Shown: positions 1-8,720, counted from the stretch's first letter. The stretch: 33,294 nucleotides of DNA from Nitrospirales bacterium (GCA_021604365.1 BQIZ01000019.1:1-33294); one strand, 5' to 3'. The notes: a model not told the origin generated them from the letters alone. Numbers and translations: made by a program.

Positions 1-71
1 CGCCTGACAGGATTTGAACCTGTGGCCCCTTGCTCCGGAGGCAAGTGCTCTATCCACTGAGCTACAGGCGC
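1..71 (-). tRNA. tRNA-Arg (CCG anticodon), 3' end cut by window edge
   Basis: The minus strand folds as a tRNA. The 5' acceptor arm GCGCCTG starts at 71 and pairs with CAGGCG at the window start. The anticodon stem CTTGC/GCAAG encloses the loop CTCCGGA, giving anticodon CCG, which reads the Arg codon CGG. The T-arm contains the usual GGTTCAAATCC. The last acceptor base, the discriminator and any CCA lie outside the window, so the gene is partial. Confidence 0.95.
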
Positions 72-219
72 AAAATTGTGTTCATTGGCAATTACACCGG
101 CCTCTAGTTCTTGTGGCCTCTCAGCCATGAGAGAGGGAAAATAGAGGACAACAGCCCCGGAAAAGTTCTGAAGCTAGCATGGATGTTTAGGTGATGTCTA
201 CCTGCCGGAGGCCATGAAT

Positions 220-1326
220 TTATTCGCAGGAGGGCGCCGGTTCCATGCTGCTTTGGTACTGCTCAAAGACCGCAGTGGAGGCCTGGACCAGTTCGGGTGA
301 TTCCCCTAAGACCGTCGTTAACAACAGTTCGACATCTTGTGGCGTAAGGCCATTGGATGGGGCAATGAAGCGTTTACGCGCGATCTGGCGTTCCTCGGGA
401 TCATCGGGTTCATAATAGCCCAATAATTCTCCGGATTTCACCGCATCCGTTAATCGTTGGGTCCATTGGTCGATGAGTGCCGGTGTCCAGTTTTTTGTGC
501 TCAGGTGATCCTGGAAGAGTTCTAATTTAGTCCATAGCACCCAGCCGACAAAGACCGCCCAGGTTTCGTTCATAACTTCCCACGTATCCTGATCCGAGAG
601 AAATCGCAGTTCGGTGGCCCCTTTGAGCTGGCGAATAGGATTGATCCGGACAAACCGGTAATGGCAGGCCATCTGGTTGTTGGCGGCCTCCAATACCTGT
701 TGGTCTTCCGCAGTCAGAGCTTGTCCATGGTCAGTGGCGTAGAGATAGTCCAGATAGGCATGCAGAAGTTCATGATAGAGCAGAGCAACATCATGGTGAG
801 TCATCCGGGCCAGATCGGCCAACGCGCCCCCGGCTTCATTAAAGGACAGACGCAGGTTGAGAATCATGGTGTGATCGTGTGGATGATATTCTGCGGCATA
901 GGTGCGGAGGTCTTCGAAGTGTACCGTGACAAATTTGGGGTCGATGTGTTTGAGGAATCCCGTTGGCAGCCCCAGGGTCTCGGCTTGCTGCAGGAGGGCA
1001 GGCCACGGATGCCGGGGGTTGGGACGGCTTGAGGTGGTGTCCTCAGCGGACCAGGCTTGGCTTGGCATATTTACACTTATCAGGCTGACCAGGATGGCCA
1101 GGCCCAACATCCGACCGAAATATGACACGAGCAGAGTGTTGAAAAAGTTCGCCAACTTCGTTCTCGGCCTTTTGGCGTGCTCACGTACTCCCCCGTACGC
1201 TCCGCTCGCCAAAATGCCTGCGGCCTTGATGGACGAGCCTTTTTGAACACTCTGCCACCGCTGATAAAATAATGGGAAGGACTGAATAAAGTTGAGCATT
1301 TTAGAGTTCTTTAGGCTTTTCGACAT
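220..1326 (-). CDS. Putative HExxH (gluzincin-like) zinc metallopeptidase with a repeat-derived N-terminal segment
   Basis: This 368-residue protein carries HELLH at residues 185-189, a zinc-peptidase motif, and NETWAVFVG at 253-261. The Glu there would suit the third zinc ligand of a gluzincin. This assignment is by motif only; the family and substrate are not recognised. A hydrophobic segment at about 73-93, ending AWSA, looks like a signal peptide, so the mature enzyme would be exported. Residues 24-66 are encoded by a palindromic repeat element (1131-1255) and look unlike the rest. The ATG at 1326 has a GGAGG overlapping the helicase stop codon, but about 14 bases away, which is long. Met73 (ATG at 1108-1110) would start right at the signal peptide but has no visible ribosome site. 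The gene follows the helicase by 11 bases and is probably co-transcribed with it. Confidence 0.72.
   Translation of the reverse strand: MSKSLKNSKMLNFIQSFPLFYQRWQSVQKGSSIKAAGILASGAYGGVREHAKRPRTKLANFFNTLLVSYFGRMLGLAILVSLISVNMPSQAWSAEDTTSSRPNPRHPWPALLQQAETLGLPTGFLKHIDPKFVTVHFEDLRTYAAEYHPHDHTMILNLRLSFNEAGGALADLARMTHHDVALLYHELLHAYLDYLYATDHGQALTAEDQQVLEAANNQMACHYRFVRINPIRQLKGATELRFLSDQDTWEVMNETWAVFVGWVLWTKLELFQDHLSTKNWTPALIDQWTQRLTDAVKSGELLGYYEPDDPEERQIARKRFIAPSNGLTPQDVELLLTTVLGESPELVQASTAVFEQYQSSMEPAPSCE
1131..1255. repeat. Palindromic repeat element, copy 1, inside a coding frame
   Basis: Seventeen-base terminal inverted repeats, GCAGAGTGTTGAAAAAG at 1131-1147 and its complement at 1239-1255, match except for one base. 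They flank a core at 1174-1210 that resembles the core of the element at 3532-3757, including a GCGTAC/GTACGT near-palindrome. The element is 125 bases long and encodes no protein of its own. It lies entirely within the open frame of the metallopeptidase gene and is read through without a stop. Confidence 0.85.
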
Positions 1327-1337
1327 ACTACTAAAAA

Positions 1338-3350
1338 TTACCTCCAGGAATAGGTTTGATCTTCTTCAACTAAACTCCAGGTGTCGAAATAGGATGGCGG
1401 GATGTGATCCAGATATCGTGAAGGTTTCGTGAGGACCGACCCCGTCATTTTATCGTACACATTGATGGGGTAGGTGAGGAAGAGGTGCTGTTTGGCTCTG
1501 GTGACCGCAACATACAGCAGTCGGCGCTCTTCTTCCAGTTCTTCGGGGCCCATGAAGGAGTAGGCGGAGGGAAACCGTCCGTCCACCAGCCAGATGACAA
1601 AGACACATTGCCATTCTAAGCCCTTTGCCGAGTGAATGGTGGAAAGAATCAACCGCTCGTCGTCCCGATCGGGGGCATCCACGTCCACCACACTTTCATT
1701 CGGGGGCTCAAGTGTGAGATCGGCCAGGAAGTCGTTGAGATTTTCGTAACGTTCCGCCATGACGGATAAATGTTCCAGGTCCCGAATCCGCTTGGGGTAA
1801 TCGTCATACTGGTCTTTGAGGAGAGGAACATAGTATTCCATCATTTCCCCCAGCAGCACGGCGGGGGCGAGGGGATCTTCCGTGACCTGATCCAGTGTGG
1901 CGGCCAGTTGGCGCAATCCCGAGGCAGAGCGGCCGGTGCTGTGCTTCAAGACTTCATACTGGCCATGGGCTTGGAGGATGGACGCGATCAGGTCTTTGGC
2001 TTTTTTGGGGCCGACCCCTTCGAGGAGCAAGAGGAGCCGGTTCCAACTGACGGTGTCCAACGGATTGTGAATGATCCGCAAGTGGGCCATGAGGTCTTTG
2101 ACATGCGCCGTTTCGATGAATTTGAACCCGCCTCGTTTTATGAATGGGAGGTTTCGGCGGGTAAGTTCTAGTTCGAGGTCAAAGGCATGAAAGCTGGATC
2201 GAAATAGTACAGCGATCTCATGTAAGGGGATGCCTTCTTCCCTTAATTCCAGAATTTTTTGAGCGATGAATCGCGATTGGGCATTTTCCCCCATCGCCTC
2301 CACGACGGTGGGTAATGGTCCTTCTTCCTGCCGTGTAAACAGCGTTTTGCTGTATTTTTCCGGCGCCGCTTCGATGAGCTTATTGGCCATTCGGAGAATC
2401 GGTTCCGTGCTCCGGTAGTTTTCCTCCAATTTGTAAATGACGGCCCCAGGGAAGAGGTCGGGAAATTCCATGATGTTTCGGAAGGTGGCGCCGCGAAAGG
2501 CATAGATGGATTGCGAATCGTCGCCCACCACCATGACATTGTCGTGGGTGGCCGCCAGATTGCGGACCAATGAGGCTTGCAGGCGATTGGTGTCTTGATA
2601 TTCATCCACCAGAATATAGCGAAAGATCTGACTGATGGTTTCTCTGGTCGGTTGGTCGATGACCAGGAGTTCAAGGAGTTTGACCAAGAGGTCGTCGTAA
2701 TCCACGAGTTGCCGTTGGCGCTTGGCAGTCTCATAGGCAGCCTGGAGTTTCTGGAGTTCTCCGAGATACTCTCCGAAGTGGCTATATTCGTTGATGACAA
2801 TGTTTTCCAGGCTTTCCAGTGTGTTGGCCGTTTTGCCGAATATTTCGGATAGGGTATGTTTGCGCGGGAACCGTTTTCCGGTATCATTCAGCCCCAATTG
2901 GCCACGGAGGAGACTCAGGAGATCTTCAGAATCTCCACGATCGAGTATCGTAAACCCCGGTTCCAGGCCGACGGGGCGGCCATATCGTCGAAGGAGGATA
3001 TTGGCCATGGAGTGAAAGGTCCCACCGCCGACTTGCTGGGCGCGGAGTCCGATGAGGAGTCCGACCCGGCTGAGCATTTCCTGTGAGGCTTTTCGGGTAA
3101 AGGTCAGGAGTAAAATGGAGCTGGGGACAATGCCCAGGTCGATGAGTCTGGCGACCCGGTACACCAGGGTGCGTGTTTTTCCGCTGCCGGCGCCCGCGAT
3201 GACGAGGGCTGGACCTTCCACGGCTTCCACGGCGGCTAGTTGTTGGGGATTCAATTCTTTCGCGTAATTACGCGATAATTTTGGTGGAGTGGACTCCTCC
3301 AGTGGGCGTTTCAGGACATAAACTTTGGATGGTGGCGTAGTGGAATCCAT
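1338..3350 (-). CDS. UvrD/PcrA/Rep-type ATP-dependent DNA helicase (superfamily 1)
   Basis: This 670-residue protein is a 3'-5' DNA helicase of the UvrD/PcrA/Rep family, acting in repair or replication restart. Visible motifs in order are: Walker A AGAGSGKT at 52-59; the TFTRKAS region near 83; the DEYQDTN Walker B at 249-255; GDDSQSIYAFRGA at 276-288; LEENYRST near 308; and, near the C-terminus, STIHSAKGLEW and RRLLYVAVTRAK, which are SF1 motifs V and VI. The protein is slightly shorter than E. coli UvrD (720) and lacks an obvious C-terminal Tudor-like extension, so uvrD, pcrA and rep cannot be told apart. The start at 3350 has no strong ribosome site. The upstream region to 3818 carries a repeat element. 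The TAA stop overlaps the GGAGG that could serve the next gene. Confidence 0.93.
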   Translation of the reverse strand: MDSTTPPSKVYVLKRPLEESTPPKLSRNYAKELNPQQLAAVEAVEGPALVIAGAGSGKTRTLVYRVARLIDLGIVPSSILLLTFTRKASQEMLSRVGLLIGLRAQQVGGGTFHSMANILLRRYGRPVGLEPGFTILDRGDSEDLLSLLRGQLGLNDTGKRFPRKHTLSEIFGKTANTLESLENIVINEYSHFGEYLGELQKLQAAYETAKRQRQLVDYDDLLVKLLELLVIDQPTRETISQIFRYILVDEYQDTNRLQASLVRNLAATHDNVMVVGDDSQSIYAFRGATFRNIMEFPDLFPGAVIYKLEENYRSTEPILRMANKLIEAAPEKYSKTLFTRQEEGPLPTVVEAMGENAQSRFIAQKILELREEGIPLHEIAVLFRSSFHAFDLELELTRRNLPFIKRGGFKFIETAHVKDLMAHLRIIHNPLDTVSWNRLLLLLEGVGPKKAKDLIASILQAHGQYEVLKHSTGRSASGLRQLAATLDQVTEDPLAPAVLLGEMMEYYVPLLKDQYDDYPKRIRDLEHLSVMAERYENLNDFLADLTLEPPNESVVDVDAPDRDDERLILSTIHSAKGLEWQCVFVIWLVDGRFPSAYSFMGPEELEEERRLLYVAVTRAKQHLFLTYPINVYDKMTGSVLTKPSRYLDHIPPSYFDTWSLVEEDQTYSWR

Positions 3351-3531
3351 GAATCCATGGGCAGGAATTGACGGGAGATAAGAACCCGAATTTCGTCTTT
3401 CGTAGACCTTTGGCCGTGTATAGCATACGTGGTGGTGGGTTGCAACGCGAGCGATATTAGGTCTGTTGAATTTTGGAATTTACTCCCCTTTTCCTGAGCG
3501 GATGACTAGCCGAAAGCAAATGAAAACAATG

Positions 3532-3757
3532 GGGGGTGTTCAAAAAATCCCCTCCAGTAAGGGCGCAGCTATTTGGACGAGCGGAGCGTACGATGGAGTA
3601 CGTGAGCACGGCCAAGTGGCGACCTGCCTACGCGCTTGCGCGCCGAAGCCTGCTTCACCGCGTAGACGCGAAGCCGCTTTCAGCCTTCGTAGCTACTTCG
3701 GCGATGGAGGCCCGGCGAAGGCAGGGAACGCCACTAGCGGCTTTTTTCAACACTCCC
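3532..3757. repeat. Palindromic repeat element, copy 2, intergenic
   Basis: Sixteen-base inverted ends (GGGGGTGTTCAAAAAA at 3532-3547 and the complement of GGGAGTGTTGAAAAAA at 3742-3757) differ at two positions. The core at about 3575-3612 (GAGCGGAGCGTACG, then GGAGTACGTGAGCACG) matches copy 1. This copy is longer, at 226 bases. Its extra inner part at 3630-3730 is rich in CTTCG/CGAAG and GCGC repeats that can pair with each other. The rest of the gap between the helicase and the next gene (3351-3818) contains nothing else I can name beyond the ribosome site at 3807-3812. Confidence 0.8.
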
Positions 3758-3818
3758 ATATTAGGCTTGGACAGGTCTTCTATCCTCAGTTATACTTTAC
3801 TCAATTAGGGAGTTGAAC

Positions 3819-4691
3819 ATGGCCAAACAATCTGCGGAAAATTATGAGAATGTGCTGAAGGACCTTGCTCATACGATGATGAGCGTGGCTCGGGAATCGG
3901 TCGGTCTGATTAAACGGTCCGACCAAAAACTTGCCATGAAGCTGCAGCGGAAGCAGGAATGGGAGATTTATTTGGAATTCCTGCGCATGCTGTTTAACCT
4001 TGTGGATCGGCTGTCTGGGTTTTATATTCCGATTCAGGCCCAAAAGGAATTTATGAATAGTTTGGAAGATTCCGTGGCCCATCAATTAAAAACCGTCCTG
4101 GCCCCATCTTTGAGTTCGAGTGAAGTGGACGATATGGAGGTGACGCTGTCTGTTGGGCAGGTGGTAGCCGATAGCCGGAAAACCTATGAAAAATTTAAGT
4201 TTGTCGTCACAGACCAATCCAAAGAGCGGGATCAATATTTCCAGTTTTTTTCGGAACGAATTGCCTCTAAAGCCGGAGCCCCGGGCAAACAGGAAATTAC
4301 CGCTGCGGCATTTTTGTGTGGAAGCGCGGTCGTGCCGGCTCTCAAAAGCTTATTCGAAGATGCCACTCAACCCAAAGTAGAACCGGCAACGTCTGCGGTT
4401 CCCCCGGCGGCGGCTCAAGAAGGCAGTTCTTCAACGAAATCAGGTGCCCCGGATACGGCTGGCAAGAACCTGATTAAATTGATCAGCGTGGTGTCTCGCG
4501 CCCAAGGGGAAGAAGTCGAATCCTGGTGGGGGCTCCACCCACAGTTTCGCCGCGACCTTCCAGAGGATGAAGCCAAGGAATTGGCCAAGCACATGAATCG
4601 GGCGACCCGGATCGTGGGCGAGCGGTTTGCGGTTGTGGCTTCCTTGGCGCAATCGGAGACGAATCCAAATCAACCTGTTGGGAATGCCTAA
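3819..4691 (+). CDS. Unrecognised soluble alpha-helical protein
   Basis: This 290-residue protein matches no family I recognise. The N-terminal part (to about residue 185) is predicted helical, with many charged residues and no signal peptide or membrane segment. A Pro/Ala/Ser-rich linker follows at roughly 188-220, then a short helical C-terminal domain containing SWWGLHP and a basic and acidic helix. The ATG at 3819 is chosen because AGGGAG lies six bases upstream; a TTG two codons earlier overlaps the spacing region. The gene stands alone between a repeat element and glgP, on the same strand as glgP. A cytoplasmic role is inferred from the lack of targeting signals. Confidence 0.8.
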   Translation: MAKQSAENYENVLKDLAHTMMSVARESVGLIKRSDQKLAMKLQRKQEWEIYLEFLRMLFNLVDRLSGFYIPIQAQKEFMNSLEDSVAHQLKTVLAPSLSSSEVDDMEVTLSVGQVVADSRKTYEKFKFVVTDQSKERDQYFQFFSERIASKAGAPGKQEITAAAFLCGSAVVPALKSLFEDATQPKVEPATSAVPPAAAQEGSSSTKSGAPDTAGKNLIKLISVVSRAQGEEVESWWGLHPQFRRDLPEDEAKELAKHMNRATRIVGERFAVVASLAQSETNPNQPVGNA

Positions 4692-4750
4692 CCCTTTCTA
4701 ACTGACTCTTCTGAGTGTTCTCTTTTACCACTTCAACATGTGTTTATGGT

Positions 4751-4784
4751 TGGTGAAGATTCTTCACCATTTGATGATGTCATC
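4751..4784. promoter_or_regulatory. Two adjacent perfect palindromes upstream of the glucan phosphorylase gene
   Basis: TGGTGAAGATTCTTCACCA at 4751-4769 has perfect nine-base arms around one central base. Three bases later GATGATGTCATC at 4773-4784 has perfect five-base arms and is followed by TTTTT. The pair could be operator sites for the downstream gene. Alternatively the second hairpin plus T run could be a weak terminator for the gene ending at 4691. The sequence alone does not decide. Confidence 0.45.
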
Positions 4785-4802
4785 TTTTTGTGAGTGTACC
4801 CT

Positions 4803-6959
4803 ATGAATCAATCAACTCGTTTGTTGACGGAAGAATTTCGCAACCTTTCTGAGTTAGCTCATAATGTCTGGTGGAGTTGGTCTCCTGAAGGACGGGCTGT
4901 ATTTTCTTATATTGATCCCACGCTCTGGCGTCTGACGTATCACGATCCCATTAAACAGTTGCAGAAAATTGCCTCTGACCGGTTGGATGCTCTCGGACAG
5001 GATGTGGTGTTTCTTTCCCTGTATCGCGAGGCGATGAAGGCGTTTCATGCCTATATGGAGGCCAAGGACCACTGGTTTGGGCGAACGTATCCCCAGTGGC
5101 AGGATCGCACTATTGCCTATTTTTCTGCAGAATTTGGATTGCATCGTTCGGTTCCCCTGTATAGCGGGGGATTAGGGATTCTGGCGGGTGATCATCTCAA
5201 AGAGGCCAGTGATCTGGGAGTTCCGTTGGTGGCTGTCGGGTTTATGTATAGCCAGGCCTATTTTCGGCAGGTTGTGGATACCAACGGTTGGCAGGAAGCG
5301 GTGTATGATTCCGTCGATCCGATGATGATGCCGATTGAGCTGGCGCGGACGCCAGCCGGGGATTTGGCAAAGATTCAAGTCCAACTGGGTACCCGAATGG
5401 TCGCGTGTGTGATCTGGCAAATCCAAGTGGGCCGGGTTTCGCTTTATCTTTTGGATACCGATACACCGGAAAATTCACCAGAGGACCGGCATCTGACTGC
5501 TCGGCTTTATGGAGGGGATCATCGCACACGGCTTTGTCAGGAGTTGTTGCTGGGCATCGGCGGTGTACGGGCTCTTCGTGCGGTGGGTCATGATCCCAAT
5601 GTGTGGCATGCCAATGAAGGACATCCGGCTTTTTTTCTGGTTGAACGGATGCGGGAACTACTCCAACAAGGGCTGTCCTTGTCTGAGGCGGCCGATCAAA
5701 TTCGCCAGAGTACCGTTTTTACAACCCATACGCCTGTCCCTGCCGGGCACGATGTCTTTTCGGGGGACCTCATTCGCGAACATTGTCATTGGTGGTGGGA
5801 AGAGTTAGGCCTCACACAGGAAAGTTTCATGGCGTTGGGTCGTCATCCGGAATTATCACCGGATCAATTCCATATGACAACATTGCCTATCCGTCTAGCC
5901 TCGTTCATTAATGGCGTGAGTAAGGAGCATGAACAGGTCTCAAAAAAAATGTTTCACATTCTGTGGCCGGAACAGCCGCTGAATGAGGTGCCCATCCACA
6001 GCGTCACCAACGGGGTGCATGTTCCCACGTGGATCGCCCAGGAAATGGATGTGTTGTATCAAAAGTATCTGGGATCTGACTGGCGGGAACGGTGTGACGA
6101 CCCCGACATGTGGCAGAGGATGAACGAGGTGCCGGATGAGGAAATATGGGAGGTCCGGAAATTTCTGAAACGAAAGCTGATGAGCTTTATCCGTCAGCGC
6201 GCCAGGATGGGATGGATGGATGGGACTATGGAGCCTATCCAGGTGTTAGCGAGCGGGGCGTTTCTTGAGCCGCATGCGTTGACTCTGGGATTTGCGCGAC
6301 GGTTTGCGACCTACAAACGGGCCACGCTGTTGTTTTCAGACCTGGAGCGGCTGAAACAGATTCTGTTGAATCCCTGGCGGCCTGTTCAAATTGTTTTCGC
6401 CGGAAAATCTCATCCCGCCGACCAGGCAGGGCGCGAACTCATCCATCGTATTTATCAATTTGCCAAAGCGCATCATCTGGGTGGCCAAATTGCGTTTGTC
6501 GAAGATTACGACATGCATGTGGCAAAATTTCTGGTGCAAGGGGTCGATGTCTGGCTCAATAATCCTCGCCCGCCGTTAGAGGCTAGCGGGACAAGCGGCC
6601 AGAAAGCCGCCTTAAATGGCGTTCCCAATTTGAGTGTGTTAGATGGGTGGTGGAAAGAAGGCTATGATGGCAGTAACGGCTGGGCAGTACCTCTCCCTGA
6701 AGAGCCACTTGGCGATTGGGCCCAAGATGACCTGGATATGGTCGGCCTCTACACCCTCCTTGAAAACGATGTAATCCCGTTGTATTACGACCGTGGTGTT
6801 GATGGTGTTCCACATGGGTGGTGCACTGTTGTCAAAAACTCCATTCGGACATCGGCTCCACGGTTCAGTGCTCGCCGCATGCTCAAAGAATACGTGAAGC
6901 GTGCGTATACCCCGCTGTTTTCGGAGGCAGGGAAGGCACGAGGCGAAAAGCTGGCCTGA
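4803..6959 (+). CDS. glgP: Alpha-glucan (glycogen/maltodextrin) phosphorylase
   Basis: This enzyme of the GT35 family releases glucose-1-phosphate from alpha-1,4-glucan ends using pyridoxal phosphate, mobilising glycogen in the cytoplasm. The protein has 718 residues, the length of the short Thermotoga-type alpha-glucan phosphorylases rather than the 800-plus residue animal/E. coli type. Like them, it begins with an NLSELAHNVWWSW segment. AYFSAEFGLH and YSGGLGILAGDHLK lie in the N-terminal half. EASGTSGQKAALNG near the C-terminus holds the expected PLP lysine, Lys601, followed by DGWW instead of the DGANVE of classical enzymes. The start is ATG 4803; a GTG at 4794 in the same frame is possible. 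Neither has a strong ribosome site. No other glycogen genes are in the window. Confidence 0.93.
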   Translation: MNQSTRLLTEEFRNLSELAHNVWWSWSPEGRAVFSYIDPTLWRLTYHDPIKQLQKIASDRLDALGQDVVFLSLYREAMKAFHAYMEAKDHWFGRTYPQWQDRTIAYFSAEFGLHRSVPLYSGGLGILAGDHLKEASDLGVPLVAVGFMYSQAYFRQVVDTNGWQEAVYDSVDPMMMPIELARTPAGDLAKIQVQLGTRMVACVIWQIQVGRVSLYLLDTDTPENSPEDRHLTARLYGGDHRTRLCQELLLGIGGVRALRAVGHDPNVWHANEGHPAFFLVERMRELLQQGLSLSEAADQIRQSTVFTTHTPVPAGHDVFSGDLIREHCHWWWEELGLTQESFMALGRHPELSPDQFHMTTLPIRLASFINGVSKEHEQVSKKMFHILWPEQPLNEVPIHSVTNGVHVPTWIAQEMDVLYQKYLGSDWRERCDDPDMWQRMNEVPDEEIWEVRKFLKRKLMSFIRQRARMGWMDGTMEPIQVLASGAFLEPHALTLGFARRFATYKRATLLFSDLERLKQILLNPWRPVQIVFAGKSHPADQAGRELIHRIYQFAKAHHLGGQIAFVEDYDMHVAKFLVQGVDVWLNNPRPPLEASGTSGQKAALNGVPNLSVLDGWWKEGYDGSNGWAVPLPEEPLGDWAQDDLDMVGLYTLLENDVIPLYYDRGVDGVPHGWCTVVKNSIRTSAPRFSARRMLKEYVKRAYTPLFSEAGKARGEKLA

Positions 6960-7220
6960 ATCTCTCAGCGTGTTCTGAAAATTTGCGTCTGATGCGTGAT
7001 AGACGACTTGTTGCGCAGAAGGTCATAGGACACCCGTATCGCAGTTGTACCTTCTGCAATGCAGTGATACCATCGGCTTACGTATGGTGCACCATTTCCT
7101 GTCTCATCGGTTTCTCGTCGATCGATATGATTTTTCCTTCCAGTCTAATTTATGGAGTGAGAAAAGTTTGAGGTCCATTCAACGAAGAGCGGGAATCATT
7201 CTGAGCCGACGGGGTCCACT

Positions 7221-7646
7221 ATGAAAGTTTTACGAATATTGATCCTGTTAGGTATTGTATTTGGATTGGGCTATTACACGGGGCAAAAACCGGATGAGGT
7301 GAAGCAACGATTGCGTGATTTTTCAGGGCAGGTATTGGAGAACACGATTGGATTTGATCAGAAGACCAATTTGCAGCGACAATTGTTGTCAGCAAAAGAC
7401 GGCTTTCTGGAAGGCCGAGCGTATCTGTTAGATCATCAATTCAAAGAAGCTTCAGTTGAATTTGAACGTGCACTTCACCATTTAGATCAAGCTGTTGAGT
7501 TGGACCCTCAAGGCCCCATGGCTCAAAAAATCCAAATAGTTAAACAGAAAATTCGAGAGGCTCAACAAAGTCTGGCTCAAGGGCATAGCCTTCCTCCTCA
7601 TTTGTTGGATGATCTTCGTCAGGAGATGCAATCTGTTATGCCTTGA
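7221..7646 (+). CDS. Small membrane-anchored helical protein, function unknown
   Basis: This 141-residue protein opens with one hydrophobic segment (residues 5-21, LRILILLGIVFGLGYYT) that would act as an uncleaved anchor or signal. A helical, charged remainder follows. Residues 55-110 contain a TPR-like pattern (EASVEFERALHHLDQAVELDP) followed by a coiled stretch. The family is not recognised. The start is the only good ATG, with a weak G-rich stretch upstream. It follows the phosphorylase by 261 bases in which I see no other gene, so it may have its own promoter. It converges on the HEAT-repeat gene across the hairpin at 7781-7814. Confidence 0.72.
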   Translation: MKVLRILILLGIVFGLGYYTGQKPDEVKQRLRDFSGQVLENTIGFDQKTNLQRQLLSAKDGFLEGRAYLLDHQFKEASVEFERALHHLDQAVELDPQGPMAQKIQIVKQKIREAQQSLAQGHSLPPHLLDDLRQEMQSVMP

Positions 7647-7780
7647 CGAAACCTCCCTATAGCTTGCCAGTTGCGTTCCTTGTTTCTTTTCATCCCATCT
7701 TATCCGTATTATTCCAGGTTATCACTTGATGGGAACCTTAAAAAGAGTTTAAGGGGCTGGGTGGGATTTTCCTCATAAAA

Positions 7781-7814
7781 AGACCCCTCCATCGTCTAGG
7801 CGATAGAGGGGTCT
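7781..7814 (-). terminator. Hairpin terminator between convergent genes
   Basis: AGACCCCTC at 7781-7789 pairs with GAGGGGTCT at 7806-7814, and ATCG/CGAT extend the stem across one C/A mismatch around a six-base loop. On the minus strand the stem is followed directly by TTTTTATG, so it most clearly ends the HEAT-repeat transcript. On the plus strand the T run (GGTATTTT) is weaker but could also serve. Confidence 0.85.
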
Positions 7815-7847
7815 GGTATTTTCACAACCGAGACTGAAAAGTCAGGC

Positions 7848-8720
7848 TTAAGCCGTGACGGCCTGCTTTTTCCATTCTGCCAACATGTGTTCGATTCGTA
7901 AGCGAACCACCAAGTCGGGGTCTTTGGCCAAAAGTTTAATCGCCTCCCGGCCACGAGGATCTCCGATTTTTTCTAGCGCGGCTGCTGACGAAAGTCGGAT
8001 AAACCAGTCAGAGTCTTGCAATCCTTCCATCAATAAATCAACACTACTGGAATCCTTAATCTCTCCTAGAGCCAGAATGGCCTGTTTCCTAATAACTTCA
8101 TCTTGATTCTTCAGACATTCGAGTAATCGTCCAACAGCCGGTTGTCCAAGTTCTGCGAGAGCCCAAGTCGCATCGTCTTTAAACTCATCATTGTGGAGCA
8201 TCGAAATTAACGGATCAAGAACTCGTTCATCGTTAATTTTCCCCAACGCTTTAATCACAGATTTCCGGGCATCGTAGTCTCGTATATAGCGGAGCAGAAG
8301 TTCCACGGCTGGTGAACCAATCATGGCGATGGATTCAACTGCGGCGTCTCGAACCTGCCAATCTCCATCTCGAAGGCATCGAACCAGAGGTTCGATGCAG
8401 CGTTCATCGCCCATTTCGCCCAGGGTTGTCACTGCTTCGCGTCGGACGACCCATTCTGGATCGTTCAAAAGATCGATCTGAATATCGATTTCATCTTTGA
8501 CCTGTTCTTCGACCAACTCTTCTTCTTGCTCTGTTCCTTCTTCGGTTTCTTCAGCCGAGGCGACGATGTCCGTTGTTTCTTCATCTGCTTCCGCCGTGAT
8601 GGCTTCTGAGACTTCATCCACTACCTCGTCTTGAGGTAGGGTTGTCTTGCCTTCCAAGGATACAAACTCTTCCGTTTTGTCTGAAAATGCATCATCCATA
8701 TTTTTTTGGTCGTCCCGCAT
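7848..8720 (-). CDS. HEAT-repeat (PBS-lyase-like) protein with acidic N-terminus
   Basis: Residues 1-85 of this 290-residue protein are strongly acidic (runs of Glu/Asp, e.g. EETEEGTEQEEELVEEQ) and probably disordered. Residues 87-285 form about six HEAT-like repeats of roughly 30 residues with the pattern DPEWVVRREAVTTLGEMGD and DGDWQVRDAAVESIAMIG, typical of PBS-lyase/armadillo-type scaffolds that bind partner proteins. There is no signal peptide, so it is cytoplasmic. The start at 8720 has GGAGG nine bases upstream. It follows the small basic protein gene by 46 bases and ends at the terminator at 7781-7814. The scaffold role is inferred from the family; no partner is identified. Confidence 0.88.
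   Translation of the reverse strand: MRDDQKNMDDAFSDKTEEFVSLEGKTTLPQDEVVDEVSEAITAEADEETTDIVASAEETEEGTEQEEELVEEQVKDEIDIQIDLLNDPEWVVRREAVTTLGEMGDERCIEPLVRCLRDGDWQVRDAAVESIAMIGSPAVELLLRYIRDYDARKSVIKALGKINDERVLDPLISMLHNDEFKDDATWALAELGQPAVGRLLECLKNQDEVIRKQAILALGEIKDSSSVDLLMEGLQDSDWFIRLSSAAALEKIGDPRGREAIKLLAKDPDLVVRLRIEHMLAEWKKQAVTA

Noticed and set aside
118-133. CTCTCA/TGAGAG hairpin between tRNA-Arg and the metallopeptidase gene
   Set aside because: Only six base pairs and no T run on the strand that would need termination.
3466-3816. 116-codon plus-strand frame across the second repeat element
   Set aside because: It is made mostly of the palindromic element, has no ribosome site and resembles no protein apart from the element translation.
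6818-7171. 117-codon plus-strand frame at the end of glgP
   Set aside because: Overlaps glgP in another frame and lacks a ribosome site; the cysteine-rich translation looks random.
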